From positions 1 to 64,000 of the forward strand of contig NZ_VAUV01000006.1 in NCBI RefSeq assembly GCF_005780165.1: a DNA stretch of 64,000 bases, written 5' to 3'. The position numbers and the translations under genes were made by a program. The stretch comes from Phragmitibacter flavus. GTDB taxonomy: Bacteria; Verrucomicrobiota; Verrucomicrobiia; Verrucomicrobiales; Verrucomicrobiaceae. The number at the start of each line of letters is the position of its first letter. Within the stretch, counting starts at the first letter, position 1. The notes beneath the pieces are model-generated. The model did no database searches. It worked only from the letters and a program-made list of their open reading frames with translations, and was not told the origin of the DNA. Shown here piece by piece: positions 40,937-52,000 of the stretch.

Positions 40937-43897
40937 TCAATCACGTCGGCGACGGCGATTGACCAGCAGAACCCCCAACCCCAACATCAGCAGCATCGCC
41001 CTCCCCGGCTCCGGAATCACCGTCGCCGTCACATAATATCCATCCGTCGTAATCGTCTGGCTGAGCACAAATCCATTGATCGAAGTGGTCCCCAAAGTTA
41101 GCCCGTCCGTGCTCAAATCGGAATAAGCCGCATTCGACCAGTCGATCAACTTCCACGTATGTCCGTCAATCCACATGGAAGTATCCACCGCCACCAACTC
41201 GACCACGCCATCGTCCAGATTGATGTTCCCTGTCGTAAAGATCTCCAACAAATCATTGCCCAACCCCAGCGAGTTGTAGGAACTGCTCCCCAACGCCGCC
41301 AGACTTCCTGCACCCGTCAGGTCAAACTGCAACGATCCGTTCAAATTGATGCCCACATTGGTCACTGCCAGACTGTTCCCCAATACCAGATCCTGCGCCG
41401 TCCCACCCGTTCCATGGGTCGCACCCACCATCAACTGACTGCCAACTCCCAAAGTAATGCTCCCCGCCGCCCCGCCCGTGATGCTCCCCGTGCCGCCCAA
41501 CCTCGCGTCCGCCAACACCGTCACATCCCCTGTGCCCGTTGCGGAGCCAGTGGTGTTGTTCGCCAACAAGGTCCCACCCCTAACCTCCGTTCCACCCGCA
41601 TAGGTATTGGCACCCGACAAAATCACCGTTCCCGTTGTCGCCGTTCCCACCGCTTGATTCGCCCCGCCGTCGGTCGCATTCAGGTCCGGATGATTCACCA
41701 GTTGATTGACCGTCACCCTCGTCACTTGCGTGGCGCTACCGTTGTCATTGATCACTCCTGAAAATTCCACCGCACCGCCGCCTTCTGCGAACAGCGCAAG
41801 ATTCGTCAATCCATTCGGAGCATTCGGCGAAGTGATGTTGCCGCTGAACGTGACCAACCCCGTTGTGTTAACACCACCTACCCGATAACCATTGACAATC
41901 CCGTTGTTGGCCACCCCATTCGTCATGTAAGTCGCCACCGTCCCCAAGTTCACCGTTCGCGCAAAGGTTGCTCCCGGCGTCTCCATAAAGAACCCCGGTG
42001 TGGTGTTGATCCCACCCGCCACATTCACCGCCAGCGGTGCCCCATCCGCCCCCAGATCCAGGGCACCTGTTCCAATCGCACTCGCCTCTCCCAGCGCTCC
42101 CACACTTCCGGCCACCACCAGCGTGCCACGCAGCACCTTGTTCAACAACGCGTAACTATTCGTGGAATTGCCCAACCGAATGGTCCCCACCCCCTGGTTC
42201 GAACCATTCCACAACATCACACTGCCACTGCCGGTGATTTGCCCGGTGATGTTCATCAACATTCCCGCACGTTGAACCGCCATCTCATAGCGGCCCGTGG
42301 TGCTCCCCACGGCAAAAGAAATATCCCCACTCATCGTCAGCACCGAGGTGTCCGCAGCGTTGGTCGAATTAAACACAAATCGCGGTCTGCCCACAATGGT
42401 GCTGCTCAGGGCCGACCCATCCAAATCACGATCAAAGGTCCAGTCAACCGTTGAACCCGTGCGATTTTCCACGATCAACGTTACATTCCCCGTATCTGCA
42501 TTGGCCGAGCTCGGCGTGGTCGCATCCCCCCACACAATGGCTGAAGACGACTGCCCCAGCGGCCCCGCTTCTCCCTCCTTCACCTCATCCGTAACGATGA
42601 TCGTTCCCTGCTGCAAGGTCGTCGTCCCGGCATACAAATTTTCACCCGTCAAAGTCAATGCACCCGTGCCCGTTTTGACCAGATTCCCCGCCCCCAAAGC
42701 CGGCAGCGGCGAATACAAATATCCCACCGGCGCATACGGAGCATAAGAAGGTGGCCCGGCCTGATTAAGGCGCTCCCCCTGCGTTGCCCCCGTCGCACTT
42801 CCCGCAATGACTCCCGCGAAAGTCGTGGACGAATTGTTGCCGCCCATCGTGAGCGTGTTTCCATTCAAGATCACATTGCCGCCACTAACTCCACCACCTG
42901 CCAGCGAACCGATCGTCTCATTCGACTCCAGCGACAACGTCGCCTTCACCGATCCTCCATTGACACCCCCTTGAAAATTGCTCAACGTCACCGCCGATGA
43001 ATCGCCAATCGCATTGCCTCCCCTGATCACCAAAATGCCTCCATTGATGTTCGTTGCCCCCAGATACGAACTGCCTGCCTGCTCCAACACCAACGTCGCG
43101 TCACCCGTCTTCGTGAATCCCCCCGCTCCCGTGATCGGGTTATATATCGTCAACATCTGTGCTCCACGATTGCCCACGTCCATTCGCGGTGCATTCACCA
43201 CATCCTGCACCAGATTGAAGGTGTTGTTGTTGGTCAGTTGAATCGCCGTCGTCGTCCCAGACGCACCGAAGTTCCATAACTGCGGTCCGAACTGCCAGTT
43301 GTTGGTCATCTGGTTGAGCGTCGTGCCATTCAAGGCAATCGAAGTCGCCCCGCTCAAATCCCAATACCCGCCATCCGAGGTGCTGTTGTTGTTTCCCAAC
43401 GTGGTCCCACTCGCCGCCGTGAAACCACCCTTGAACTGCATCCAGTTGGGCGAATACGGGCCCCCATAGAAGCTCCCCGCGAGAATCTCAAAGTTACCGT
43501 TAACGATCAAGTCGACCGCCCCCGGCGTGTATCTAGATCCAATGTTGTTGAACCCCGAAACCACCGTCAAATTGTTGATGATTTGCGTCGTGATGGGAGC
43601 CGGATCTGGAGAGACATAATAATCTCCGAGATAACCCGACGAATTGATCAAAAATACATTGTCCGTTGCCGCCGGACCTTCCGTCGGGACCACCCCACTA
43701 TCCACACCACCCGTCTCCCAATTCGCTCCCGTCGCCCAATCACGATTCCCATGCGGCGTGAGATCCCCATCGCCCGTCCAGTAATAATCCACGGCCATTC
43801 CCCTCCCCAAAATTAAAAGCACCGCCGACAGAGCAAGCAGCGGATATGGCAAACTGTGCCGAGGCCGGAGATGTTCGATTCGTGGTTCTTCTTTCAT
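40937..43897 (-). CDS. One-module autotransporter-repeat PEP-CTERM protein
   Basis: A 986-residue surface protein. The ATG at 43897 is preferred over a TTG at 43903. A basic leader and hydrophobic segment (SLPYPLLALSAVLLILGRGMA) act as a signal peptide. One passenger module follows. It opens with YYWTGDGD ... WATGANW and carries several autotransporter-associated beta-strand repeats (for example GTGALTLTGENLYAGTTTLQ, ANTYAGGTEVRGGTLLANNT, GTGSITGGAAGSITLGVGSQ). A capping block TWKLIDWSN lies near residue 930. The C-terminus is a PEP-CTERM sorting signal: PEPGRAMLLMLGLGVL followed by RRRRD. There is no C-terminal autotransporter barrel. It is the last gene of the minus-strand run that starts with the Verru_Chthon cassette. 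Confidence 0.9.
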   Translation of the reverse strand: MKEEPRIEHLRPRHSLPYPLLALSAVLLILGRGMAVDYYWTGDGDLTPHGNRDWATGANWETGGVDSGVVPTEGPAATDNVFLINSSGYLGDYYVSPDPAPITTQIINNLTVVSGFNNIGSRYTPGAVDLIVNGNFEILAGSFYGGPYSPNWMQFKGGFTAASGTTLGNNNSTSDGGYWDLSGATSIALNGTTLNQMTNNWQFGPQLWNFGASGTTTAIQLTNNNTFNLVQDVVNAPRMDVGNRGAQMLTIYNPITGAGGFTKTGDATLVLEQAGSSYLGATNINGGILVIRGGNAIGDSSAVTLSNFQGGVNGGSVKATLSLESNETIGSLAGGGVSGGNVILNGNTLTMGGNNSSTTFAGVIAGSATGATQGERLNQAGPPSYAPYAPVGYLYSPLPALGAGNLVKTGTGALTLTGENLYAGTTTLQQGTIIVTDEVKEGEAGPLGQSSSAIVWGDATTPSSANADTGNVTLIVENRTGSTVDWTFDRDLDGSALSSTIVGRPRFVFNSTNAADTSVLTMSGDISFAVGSTTGRYEMAVQRAGMLMNITGQITGSGSVMLWNGSNQGVGTIRLGNSTNSYALLNKVLRGTLVVAGSVGALGEASAIGTGALDLGADGAPLAVNVAGGINTTPGFFMETPGATFARTVNLGTVATYMTNGVANNGIVNGYRVGGVNTTGLVTFSGNITSPNAPNGLTNLALFAEGGGAVEFSGVINDNGSATQVTRVTVNQLVNHPDLNATDGGANQAVGTATTGTVILSGANTYAGGTEVRGGTLLANNTTGSATGTGDVTVLADARLGGTGSITGGAAGSITLGVGSQLMVGATHGTGGTAQDLVLGNSLAVTNVGINLNGSLQFDLTGAGSLAALGSSSYNSLGLGNDLLEIFTTGNINLDDGVVELVAVDTSMWIDGHTWKLIDWSNAAYSDLSTDGLTLGTTSINGFVLSQTITTDGYYVTATVIPEPGRAMLLMLGLGVLLVNRRRRRD

Positions 43898-43934
43898 GAT
43901 CAAAACAATAATTTAATGGGTTCGGTTCAAATGG

Positions 43935-46900
43935 CTACCGGCGGCGACGGAGGCTCCATCCCAACAGTCCAAGCAACAGCAGCAACGCCCTTCCTGGCTC
44001 CGGCACGGCAGAAGCCGTCACGTAAAAACCGTCCGGCTCAAACGACGAGGTCAAAAAGTATTCACCAAACACCGAATTGGCAAGTTGCAGACCTTCTTCC
44101 CCAACCGGCGCCTCACCACCCGACCAGTCAATCAACTTCCACGTCTGCCCCTCCATCCACAAAGAAGAATCAACCGCCGCAATCAACACCATCGCATCAT
44201 CAAAAATTAACTCGCCCGATGCCTCAATCACCAACAGATCATTCATATCCACACCGCTCATCAGATCAAACTGCAAGGTCCCCGACAACGAAACGTCCAG
44301 ATCCAACACATCTGCCGAACCCAACGTCAGTGTCTGCGGCGCACCGCCCACTCCATGCGTCGACCCCACCATCAGCTGGGTGCCGGCACTCAGTGTGATG
44401 CTGCCGCTGTCGCCACCAGAAATACTGCCCGATCCACCAAGCGTCGCACCACTGTCCAACAAGGTGCTCACACTACCGGAACCCGTCGCGGAACCAGCCG
44501 TGTTGTTCGCCAAAAAGCTTCCCGAACGAATCAACGTGTCTCCGGAATAGGTATTGGCTGCGGTGAACTCCAGGATGCCCGGACCGATCTTCTCCAACCC
44601 TCCGGCCCCGGTAACCACATTCGCCACCGTGAAAAGATCGGCTGCCTGCTCAACCCCCAAAGTCGCACCGTTTGCCCCAAAGGTCACCCCACGATTTGCA
44701 TCATCAATGGTCACGTTTGCATAAGCCGACAAGGTCCCGCCGTTGATGGTCAGATGGGCTGCATTGAACGCCAGCGGATTACCACCCAGGTTGCGCTCAT
44801 CATTGGTCCGCACCACTCCTTCGTTGATGGTGGTCGTTCCCGTAATATAAGATCCAGAGGCCGTAAAGCCGGTGTCTCCATTGTCCCCGTCAAGGTCCGT
44901 GCCCCCGTTGAAAGTAACGGTGCCCGAACCGTTTTTGATCAGGTTCACCACCTGGCTGGAGCGGCGTTTGACAAACGGCACGCTGGTGTTGCCGGATCCA
45001 CTAAAGACAATATCCACGGCAGCGCTGCTGTTGGTCATGAAGCTGGTGATGCTCAAGCTGCCATCGTTGATGATGTTATAAGTTCCGCCATTGCGTGGCC
45101 TCAGCTCCGCATTGATCTGCTGCGTTCCACCGCGAACCTCCAATGAATCTCCAAAAGCGAAGAGCACACCGCCGCCGGTTCCTGCAGCAATCTGGTAGTC
45201 GCGCTCTCCGGTGAAGATGAGATTGCGGAAGCTTTGATCGCCGCGATGCTGCGTCGCTGTTACTCCAGTTCCTCCCGCAAAAACGACATCATCGCCCGCC
45301 CCCGGAGCAACACCGGACAGCCAGTTGCCCCCGACCTTCCAGGACGCCGGGTCCACCGCATCATCCCCCTCCCAGACGAAAGCCCCCGCCGTGGCCACCA
45401 CCGAAATCGTGCCGTCCACAAGAAACTGGCTCACGTCCCAGTCAAATCCAGTCGCCAGACTGCCCATCGTCGCCGTGAAATCAAAATCCAAGCCACCGTC
45501 CAGCGAAGTCTCGTCAAAGTCCACCCCGCTCCAGTCGATCAACTGCCAGGTTCCACTGGTCCACCCCGACTGACCACTGGCATTCGCCACCACCACTGTC
45601 CCGCCCAGAGTCAACACCTCCGCCGTGGTGAACAACTGCAAACGATCCGACTCCGACAAGGTCAGCCCCGCCTCGTTGCCGAACAAATCAAACTGCATGT
45701 CCCCTGCCAGTGTGATCCCCACATCCGCCACACTGCCCAACGTCAGCAAACCAGGAACGCCGCTGCTGTTGTTGTGATTGTTGCCCACCCGCAAAAAGGC
45801 ATCGGCACCAATCGCGATCTGGCCACCCTCTTTCCCCGCGACCAATCCAAACCCGCTCAGCATCGATGCCCCCTCCACAAAAACACTGCCAAAGCCCGTG
45901 GCCGAGCCGCTGATGTTTCCCACGTTCAGCGTTCCGCCCTGAACAAAAGTATCTCCGGTGTAAAGATTCGCCGCCAACAGACTCAACGTTCCGGTGTTGC
46001 TCTTCGTCAATGAGCCAGAACCTGAAATGACGTTGGCAATTCCCATGGTGAAAGTCCCCTCAACCTCAAATTCACCACCATTTTCACCCAAGCTCACGCC
46101 GCGATTCTCATCATCAATCAGGACGTTGCCAAATGCCCCCAGCACACCGCCGTTCAAGGTCAGATGCCCCGCATCGTAAACCTCCGGATTGCCTCCAAGA
46201 TTGCGCTCATTGTTGATGCGCACCTTCCCTTCATTGATGGTCATGCTGCCCGTGATCGTGCCAGTTGCATTGACACCAGCATCACTCCCGTTGAAGCCGC
46301 TGATGGTGACCGTTCCACTGCCCTCCTTGACGATCGTCAGGTCATAGGTGTTGTGACGCCGTTCAAATCGAGAAATGAGCGTGTTGCCCGATCCGCTGAT
46401 GGTCAGCAACTTGTCCGTAGCAGCCGCGCCTTGATCAAAATCATTCGCCGTGATGCCGTCGGTGAACAACAGCGAGTTGCCATCATTAGCCGCCACACCG
46501 TTGTTGATGATAAACAACTCGGAGCTGTTATCTCCAAAACGCAGGTTCGAATTGATTGTCTGGATGCCGCCCCTGACCTCAATGGTGGCACCATCAACCG
46601 CGTTTCCGCGCACATAAAGCACCCCGCCTGAGCCAGGCGAGATCGAATAATCCGCAGCCCCGGTAAACACCACATTTCGCACATTGGCATCCCCGTTGGT
46701 AACCGTCGCCGTCGGTCCCGCCGCATCAAAGATCACATCGTTGGAGGCTGTCGGCGTGGTGCCCGCCGTCCAGTTCAGCGCCTCATTCCATGCGTTGCTC
46801 TCCGCACCGCTCCAGATATGAATATCGGCTGCATCGATCTGCTGCACCGAGATGGTGCCGTCCGTAAGAAAATTGCTGGTGTCCCACTCATAACCAATCG

Positions 46901-48980
46901 CCAATGCGGAACTGTCGATCCCATAACTGAAGGTCCCATTCTTCGCCGCCGCACCCACTCCGCTCCAATCGACCAACTGCCACAACCCAGTCGTCCAGCC
47001 AGTTCCCCCCACTGCACGCCAGTTCGCCTCCCCCGTTGCATTGGCCACTGCAACACTGCCACCCAAAGTCAACTCAGTCGCCGTCGTCAACAATCTCAAA
47101 CGATCTGACGCACCCGCCGTCACGCCATCGGAGGCACCAAACAAATCAAAGCGCAGCTCACCCGCAAGCGTGATGCCCACATCCACCGCCGAGCCCAAGG
47201 TGAACTCCGACACCGCACCAACGTAACCTCCTGCACCCACCTCGCCCACCGCCGTTCCATGCGTATTGCCCACCATCAAGCCAGACCCCGCCGCGATCAC
47301 CAGGCTCTTTCCCGCCGCCCCGGTGACAAACCCGGTCCCGCCCAGCGTGGCCGAACCGCTCGTCGCGACATTGCTCGTCCCCGTTCCCGAACCGGTGACA
47401 TTGGTCACAAGCAAGGTGCCCTCATTGATCGCCGTATTGCCAGAGTAGTTGTTCGCCGCCTGCAGCTCCCAGAGGCCTGCACCAAACTTGCTGAACCGAG
47501 TTGCCGTTGTATTGCCTGGAGCCGCCACCGTGCCGCCGATGACCCCGCTCATCACCCCATTGGCACTTCCGCCCAACTCGAAACTCGATGCATGCTCAGC
47601 CGTGGAACTGGTGGCAAGCACGGAACCCGTCCAGGTGAGAATGCCCGTGCCATGGTTTTCCAACCGCCCATTGCCGCTGCTCACCGCGTTGCCGTTTTGC
47701 AGCCGGATGTCACGATCGGTCGTTGTCGTCGCGCCTGTGTAAAAAAGCCGGCCAACCGTGGCGCTGTTTTGTCCAAAGGTGAATATCGTTCCCGCACCGA
47801 GCGCCGACGCCTGGTTCTTCATCCCGATCGTCGCCACACTGATGATCCCGTCTTGGGCAAACGCATTTCCTGCGAAACTATTCGCATTGTTGTTGAGGAA
47901 CAGCGTTCCGTTGGTGCCACCGTCAGTGCGACCAACCCCAACATTCGCACCAGAGATTGAACCGTTCACTACAATGTTGGAGGTCGATGTCCCGCGAAAA
48001 ATGATCGAGCCTGTCATGGAAATGTTTCCATCCAGCGTCAACACCCCTGCTCCATTGTTGTAAAGCAACCCGCCGTTGCCCGTGATGGCCCGGTTGGTCG
48101 TCGCCGTGCCGCCCGTGTATTTGGCATGCGCACCAGAATTGATGATCAAAGCGTCACCGGCTCCAATCGCGCTGTTTTCGCCGACATTCCCAAAACTCGA
48201 AAACAACAGGGTCCCGGCCCCCACCGTTGTGTTGCCGGTGTAGCTGTTGGCATTGTTGGTCAAGGCCCACGCACCGTTGTTTCCCCCGCCGGCACCCGTC
48301 ACCACCACGGACAATCCCCCTGCGGCTCCGCCATTGGAAATCAATCCGCTGATGTTGTTTCCAGAGGCATTGTTCTGACGACTGCCAGCGGTGCCGGTCA
48401 GATTCAACGTCACCGAGGAGCTCGTCACACCACCGGAAATGGCACCCTCAAAATTCAATTTATACGGGTTGGCATCGCTCCCAACATTGGTCGCATTGTT
48501 GGTAAACGTATAAGTCCCCGCAGCATCACTGGTCAGCGGTTGAATCACCAGCGGCGCATGAAAGGTCGTCACGCTGGTCACCCCCGAATTCACCGTGATG
48601 GATCCACCGGACGTGAGGTTCAATCCATTGCCCAGACCAGCACCTTCGCCGCCAACGGTATAGGCCCCCGCTCCAGCAGCAAACACCATCGATTGAATGC
48701 TCCGATTCTGATCCACCACCACCGCTGTCGGGCCCTCGTCGCTGTTAAACGTGGCCGTGTCGAGACTCAACGTGCCATCCGTCGACCCCGGCACCGCCCC
48801 ATCCCAATTCAGCACATCCTCCCACGCCGCGGTCGCACCGTCGCCAACCCACACACGCGTCAGTTGAGCCTGAAGCAGCGTCACTGGCAGCAGGCTGCAC
48901 ACCAATGCCAGCCAAACATGAAAAGATCCCCGCCTGCAACGATTCACAGGGGATTGGAAGAAAAGGGAAGTCACGTTCAT
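43935..48980 (-). CDS. Three-module autotransporter-repeat PEP-CTERM giant protein
   Basis: A 1681-residue exported beta-helix-type protein with a signal peptide (VWLALVCSLLPVTLLQAQ). Three modules are visible, each opening with a W-x-G ... W ... NW ... P motif: near residue 40 (VWVGDGATAAWEDVLNWDG), near 722 (HIWSGAESNAWNEALNWTAG) and near 1200 (VWEGDDAVDPASWKVGGNW). Each module closes with a WQLVDWSG/WQLIDWSG/WKLIDWSG cap. Beta-strand repeats of the autotransporter-associated type (such as NSYTGNTTVGAGTLLFSS and NNYSGNTAINEGTLLVTN) occur throughout. The C-terminus is VPEPGRALLLLLGLLG plus RRRR, a PEP-CTERM anchor. It is flanked by sister genes with two modules and one module. The function is presumably adhesive or cell-surface structural, but unproven. 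Confidence 0.9.
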   Translation of the reverse strand: MNVTSLFFQSPVNRCRRGSFHVWLALVCSLLPVTLLQAQLTRVWVGDGATAAWEDVLNWDGAVPGSTDGTLSLDTATFNSDEGPTAVVVDQNRSIQSMVFAAGAGAYTVGGEGAGLGNGLNLTSGGSITVNSGVTSVTTFHAPLVIQPLTSDAAGTYTFTNNATNVGSDANPYKLNFEGAISGGVTSSSVTLNLTGTAGSRQNNASGNNISGLISNGGAAGGLSVVVTGAGGGNNGAWALTNNANSYTGNTTVGAGTLLFSSFGNVGENSAIGAGDALIINSGAHAKYTGGTATTNRAITGNGGLLYNNGAGVLTLDGNISMTGSIIFRGTSTSNIVVNGSISGANVGVGRTDGGTNGTLFLNNNANSFAGNAFAQDGIISVATIGMKNQASALGAGTIFTFGQNSATVGRLFYTGATTTTDRDIRLQNGNAVSSGNGRLENHGTGILTWTGSVLATSSTAEHASSFELGGSANGVMSGVIGGTVAAPGNTTATRFSKFGAGLWELQAANNYSGNTAINEGTLLVTNVTGSGTGTSNVATSGSATLGGTGFVTGAAGKSLVIAAGSGLMVGNTHGTAVGEVGAGGYVGAVSEFTLGSAVDVGITLAGELRFDLFGASDGVTAGASDRLRLLTTATELTLGGSVAVANATGEANWRAVGGTGWTTGLWQLVDWSGVGAAAKNGTFSYGIDSSALAIGYEWDTSNFLTDGTISVQQIDAADIHIWSGAESNAWNEALNWTAGTTPTASNDVIFDAAGPTATVTNGDANVRNVVFTGAADYSISPGSGGVLYVRGNAVDGATIEVRGGIQTINSNLRFGDNSSELFIINNGVAANDGNSLLFTDGITANDFDQGAAATDKLLTISGSGNTLISRFERRHNTYDLTIVKEGSGTVTISGFNGSDAGVNATGTITGSMTINEGKVRINNERNLGGNPEVYDAGHLTLNGGVLGAFGNVLIDDENRGVSLGENGGEFEVEGTFTMGIANVISGSGSLTKSNTGTLSLLAANLYTGDTFVQGGTLNVGNISGSATGFGSVFVEGASMLSGFGLVAGKEGGQIAIGADAFLRVGNNHNNSSGVPGLLTLGSVADVGITLAGDMQFDLFGNEAGLTLSESDRLQLFTTAEVLTLGGTVVVANASGQSGWTSGTWQLIDWSGVDFDETSLDGGLDFDFTATMGSLATGFDWDVSQFLVDGTISVVATAGAFVWEGDDAVDPASWKVGGNWLSGVAPGAGDDVVFAGGTGVTATQHRGDQSFRNLIFTGERDYQIAAGTGGGVLFAFGDSLEVRGGTQQINAELRPRNGGTYNIINDGSLSITSFMTNSSAAVDIVFSGSGNTSVPFVKRRSSQVVNLIKNGSGTVTFNGGTDLDGDNGDTGFTASGSYITGTTTINEGVVRTNDERNLGGNPLAFNAAHLTINGGTLSAYANVTIDDANRGVTFGANGATLGVEQAADLFTVANVVTGAGGLEKIGPGILEFTAANTYSGDTLIRSGSFLANNTAGSATGSGSVSTLLDSGATLGGSGSISGGDSGSITLSAGTQLMVGSTHGVGGAPQTLTLGSADVLDLDVSLSGTLQFDLMSGVDMNDLLVIEASGELIFDDAMVLIAAVDSSLWMEGQTWKLIDWSGGEAPVGEEGLQLANSVFGEYFLTSSFEPDGFYVTASAVPEPGRALLLLLGLLGWSLRRRR

Positions 48981-49080
48981 AACAAAAAACCAATCTGCAC
49001 GCGGTCGACAACCCTCAGAGGGGGTCCAACATTCTTACCATGGACCTTAATCATCTAAAGTTCCCGGTTCCATTTTTGCT

Positions 49081-52000
49081 TCAATCGCGTTTCCGACGCA
49101 AGACCAAAACCATTGCCCCGACCATCAACAGAACTGCACGTCCTGGCTCAGGCACGATCGCCATCACATAATAACCATCATTCCGAATGATCTGCTCCAG
49201 CATGAACCCATCAAACACCGTCGTTGCCAGGGTGAGCCCGGTCGTATCCACCGAAGACGGCATCATGTTCGACCAGTCAATCAACTTCCAAATGTGCCCA
49301 TCCACCCAGTCCATCGTGCTCTCCACCGAGACCTCCACCACCCCACCAGACAAACTCAACGACCCCAAGGTTTCAATTTCCAAGAAGTCATTGCTGGTGT
49401 TGGCCGAATCATAATAATTGTCATCCAAAGGCAGCAAACTTCCTGCGCCCCGGATATCGAACTGCATCGTGCCCTGAATCGCCACATTGGCCGCACCTCC
49501 CAAGCCGAGCTGCAAGACTTCCGCCGCCGCTCCCGGGCTACCATGAGAAGTCCCCACACGCAGGAAACTCCCACTGACCACCGAGATACTGTTGCCGCCC
49601 GAAATTGCCCCGGAGCCACCAAGCGTCGCGCCCGATGCTACCGAAACGTTGCCGATCCCGGTTGCAGAACCCAACTCGTTGACTGCAAGCAGCACCCCGC
49701 TGGATACCACCGTATCTCCTAGATACGTGTTAGCTCCGCCTAGACTCAAGGTTCCCGGGCCTGTCTTTACCAATCCACCAGCCCCCGTCACCGGCGTGTT
49801 CACCGCAAACGTTTGCGCCGCATTTTCCACCCTCAATGTCGCACCTTCTTCTCCAAACGTGACCCCGCGATTTTCATCGTCGATGGTGACGTCGGCATAA
49901 GCCGAAACGGTGCCGCCATTGATCGTCAGATGGCCGGGATTAAAGGCGGCGGGATTGGCTCCGAGATTCCCCTCCTGATTGATCCTCAGTATCCCATCGT
50001 TCACCGTCATGGTGCCAGTAATCGCCCCCGCCAAATTGGCCTCAGCGGCAATGGCAGTCGATCCAGTGAGCGTCAAAGTTCCTGTGCCATTTTTCACGAT
50101 GCTCAAATCGTAGTTGTTCATCCGCCGTTGGAAATGATTCACGGTCGTGTCACCGCTACCGCTGAAAATCAACGTTTTGTTGGCAACCGATCCGGACAAG
50201 CGATGATACATGATCGGCTGGCTGAAATTTAGGGTGCCGTTGTTGATGATGTTAAACTCATTGTCCACGCCATTGGCAACTCGGAACTGGGCACCAAAAC
50301 TTTGGTTGCCACCTTGCACCTCAAGGACCGTCCCATAGCCATACATCACTCCTCCGGAGCCGGTGTTGATCAGATAGTTTTGCGCCCCGGAGAAATACAA
50401 GTTTCGGAAGCTTTTGTTTTCATCGATCGCGGTAATGACCCTCGTTTGCCCGCCCAAAACTGTCCCCGCTGAGTCGAAGAACACATCATCAGTTGGACCC
50501 GGCACGTTGTTGTTTTCCCAGTTGGCCGCGTTCGCCCAAGATTGAGTTGGCTGGTCCACACCAGAACCGATCCAGGTCTGAGTCGGAATATCGATGATCG
50601 AGATCGTCCCGTTCGTCATGAATTGGCTTACATCCCAACCGTAACCGAATGCCAGGGAATCCGTGTCAAGATCAAACGTAAAACTGCCCGTCACCATGCT
50701 CGGGTCCACTCCCGACCAGTCGACCAACTGCCAGGTCCCGGTGGTCCAGTTGCTGCCACCACTGACATCGGCCATGGAAATCACCGCCGCAGAGCCAATG
50801 GTAATCATCCCCGTGGTATCGAACGACAATAAGTCCGCATCACCAAATGTCGTTCCTGCATCTCCATAACCGAACAGGTCAAATTGGAAGGTTCCCTGAA
50901 GATTCATGTCCACATCAGCGCCACTTCCCAAGGTGAAGGTTGACTCAGCAGCCGTGTAACCTGCCGCGCTCATCATTCCCGTGGCGATGTTGTGAGTATT
51001 CCCCACCATCACCGTGCCCGTGTTGCCAACGGTGATCGTCGACCCCGCAGCGCCTCCGACAATTCCAGTGCCGCCGAGGATGCCTGTTCCATTGACGGTA
51101 ATCTCCCCCGATCCTGTCGCAGAACCCGTCGTGTTCGTTGCCAACAATGTCCCCGCACTCACCAAGGTGCCGCGATAATATTGATTCGCCCTCTGCAATT
51201 CCCAAGTGCCCGCTCCGCTTTTCTCAAGCCGAAGATTCACGTTGGCCGCAGCATCCGCATTGGTGCCGCCAATGATGTTGGACATCACTCCGTTTCCAAC
51301 TCCCGTTAAACCAAGATAACTCGCATGGGTTACCGTTGCGGACGCAGTTTTGACGGTTCCCGAGAAAGTCACTGTTTGGCCGGCGACACCGCTTTCAAGA
51401 ATGCCGCCACTTCCGGTGGCAGGGGAATTGGCCCCGTTGTTTAAAGTAATCGCACGATCGGTCGTTCCTCCTGTTGCACTGCTAACTCGAAGGCGTCCCA
51501 CAGGCACATTGGCCTGATTTTGTCCTAGGGCAATCGTTGTTCCTGCCCCAATGGCAGATCCATCAATGGCGGCCTGAGCTATCGTGGCAATCGATGCAGC
51601 TTCAAAGGTCCCGGTCGAAATGCTAATCCCTCCAGTAAACCTGTTGTTAACGTTGTTCAGAAACACCGTCCCACCATCCGTTCGGCTCAGTGACCCTGAC
51701 CCGGTGATGAGAGCATCAATACTAAAGCTGCCGCTACCCCGGAACGTAAGTGAGCCGGTGAGGGTCACACTCCCTGCGTCAGTGATGGTGACGGTGGAGT
51801 TGCCGGTGTTGTTAAACCACGTGCCCCCGTTGCTAATGATGGCCCGATCGGTCGTAGCCGATGCCCCAGTGTATAAGGCGATGGAACCACCTCCGAGTCT
51901 GAAAGTATCGCCCGCCCCAATGGCGCTGGCTTGGCCAGCCAATCCGATGGTATTGAAAAAAAGCGCCCCGCTCTCCAACACCGTATCTCCCGTGTAAGTG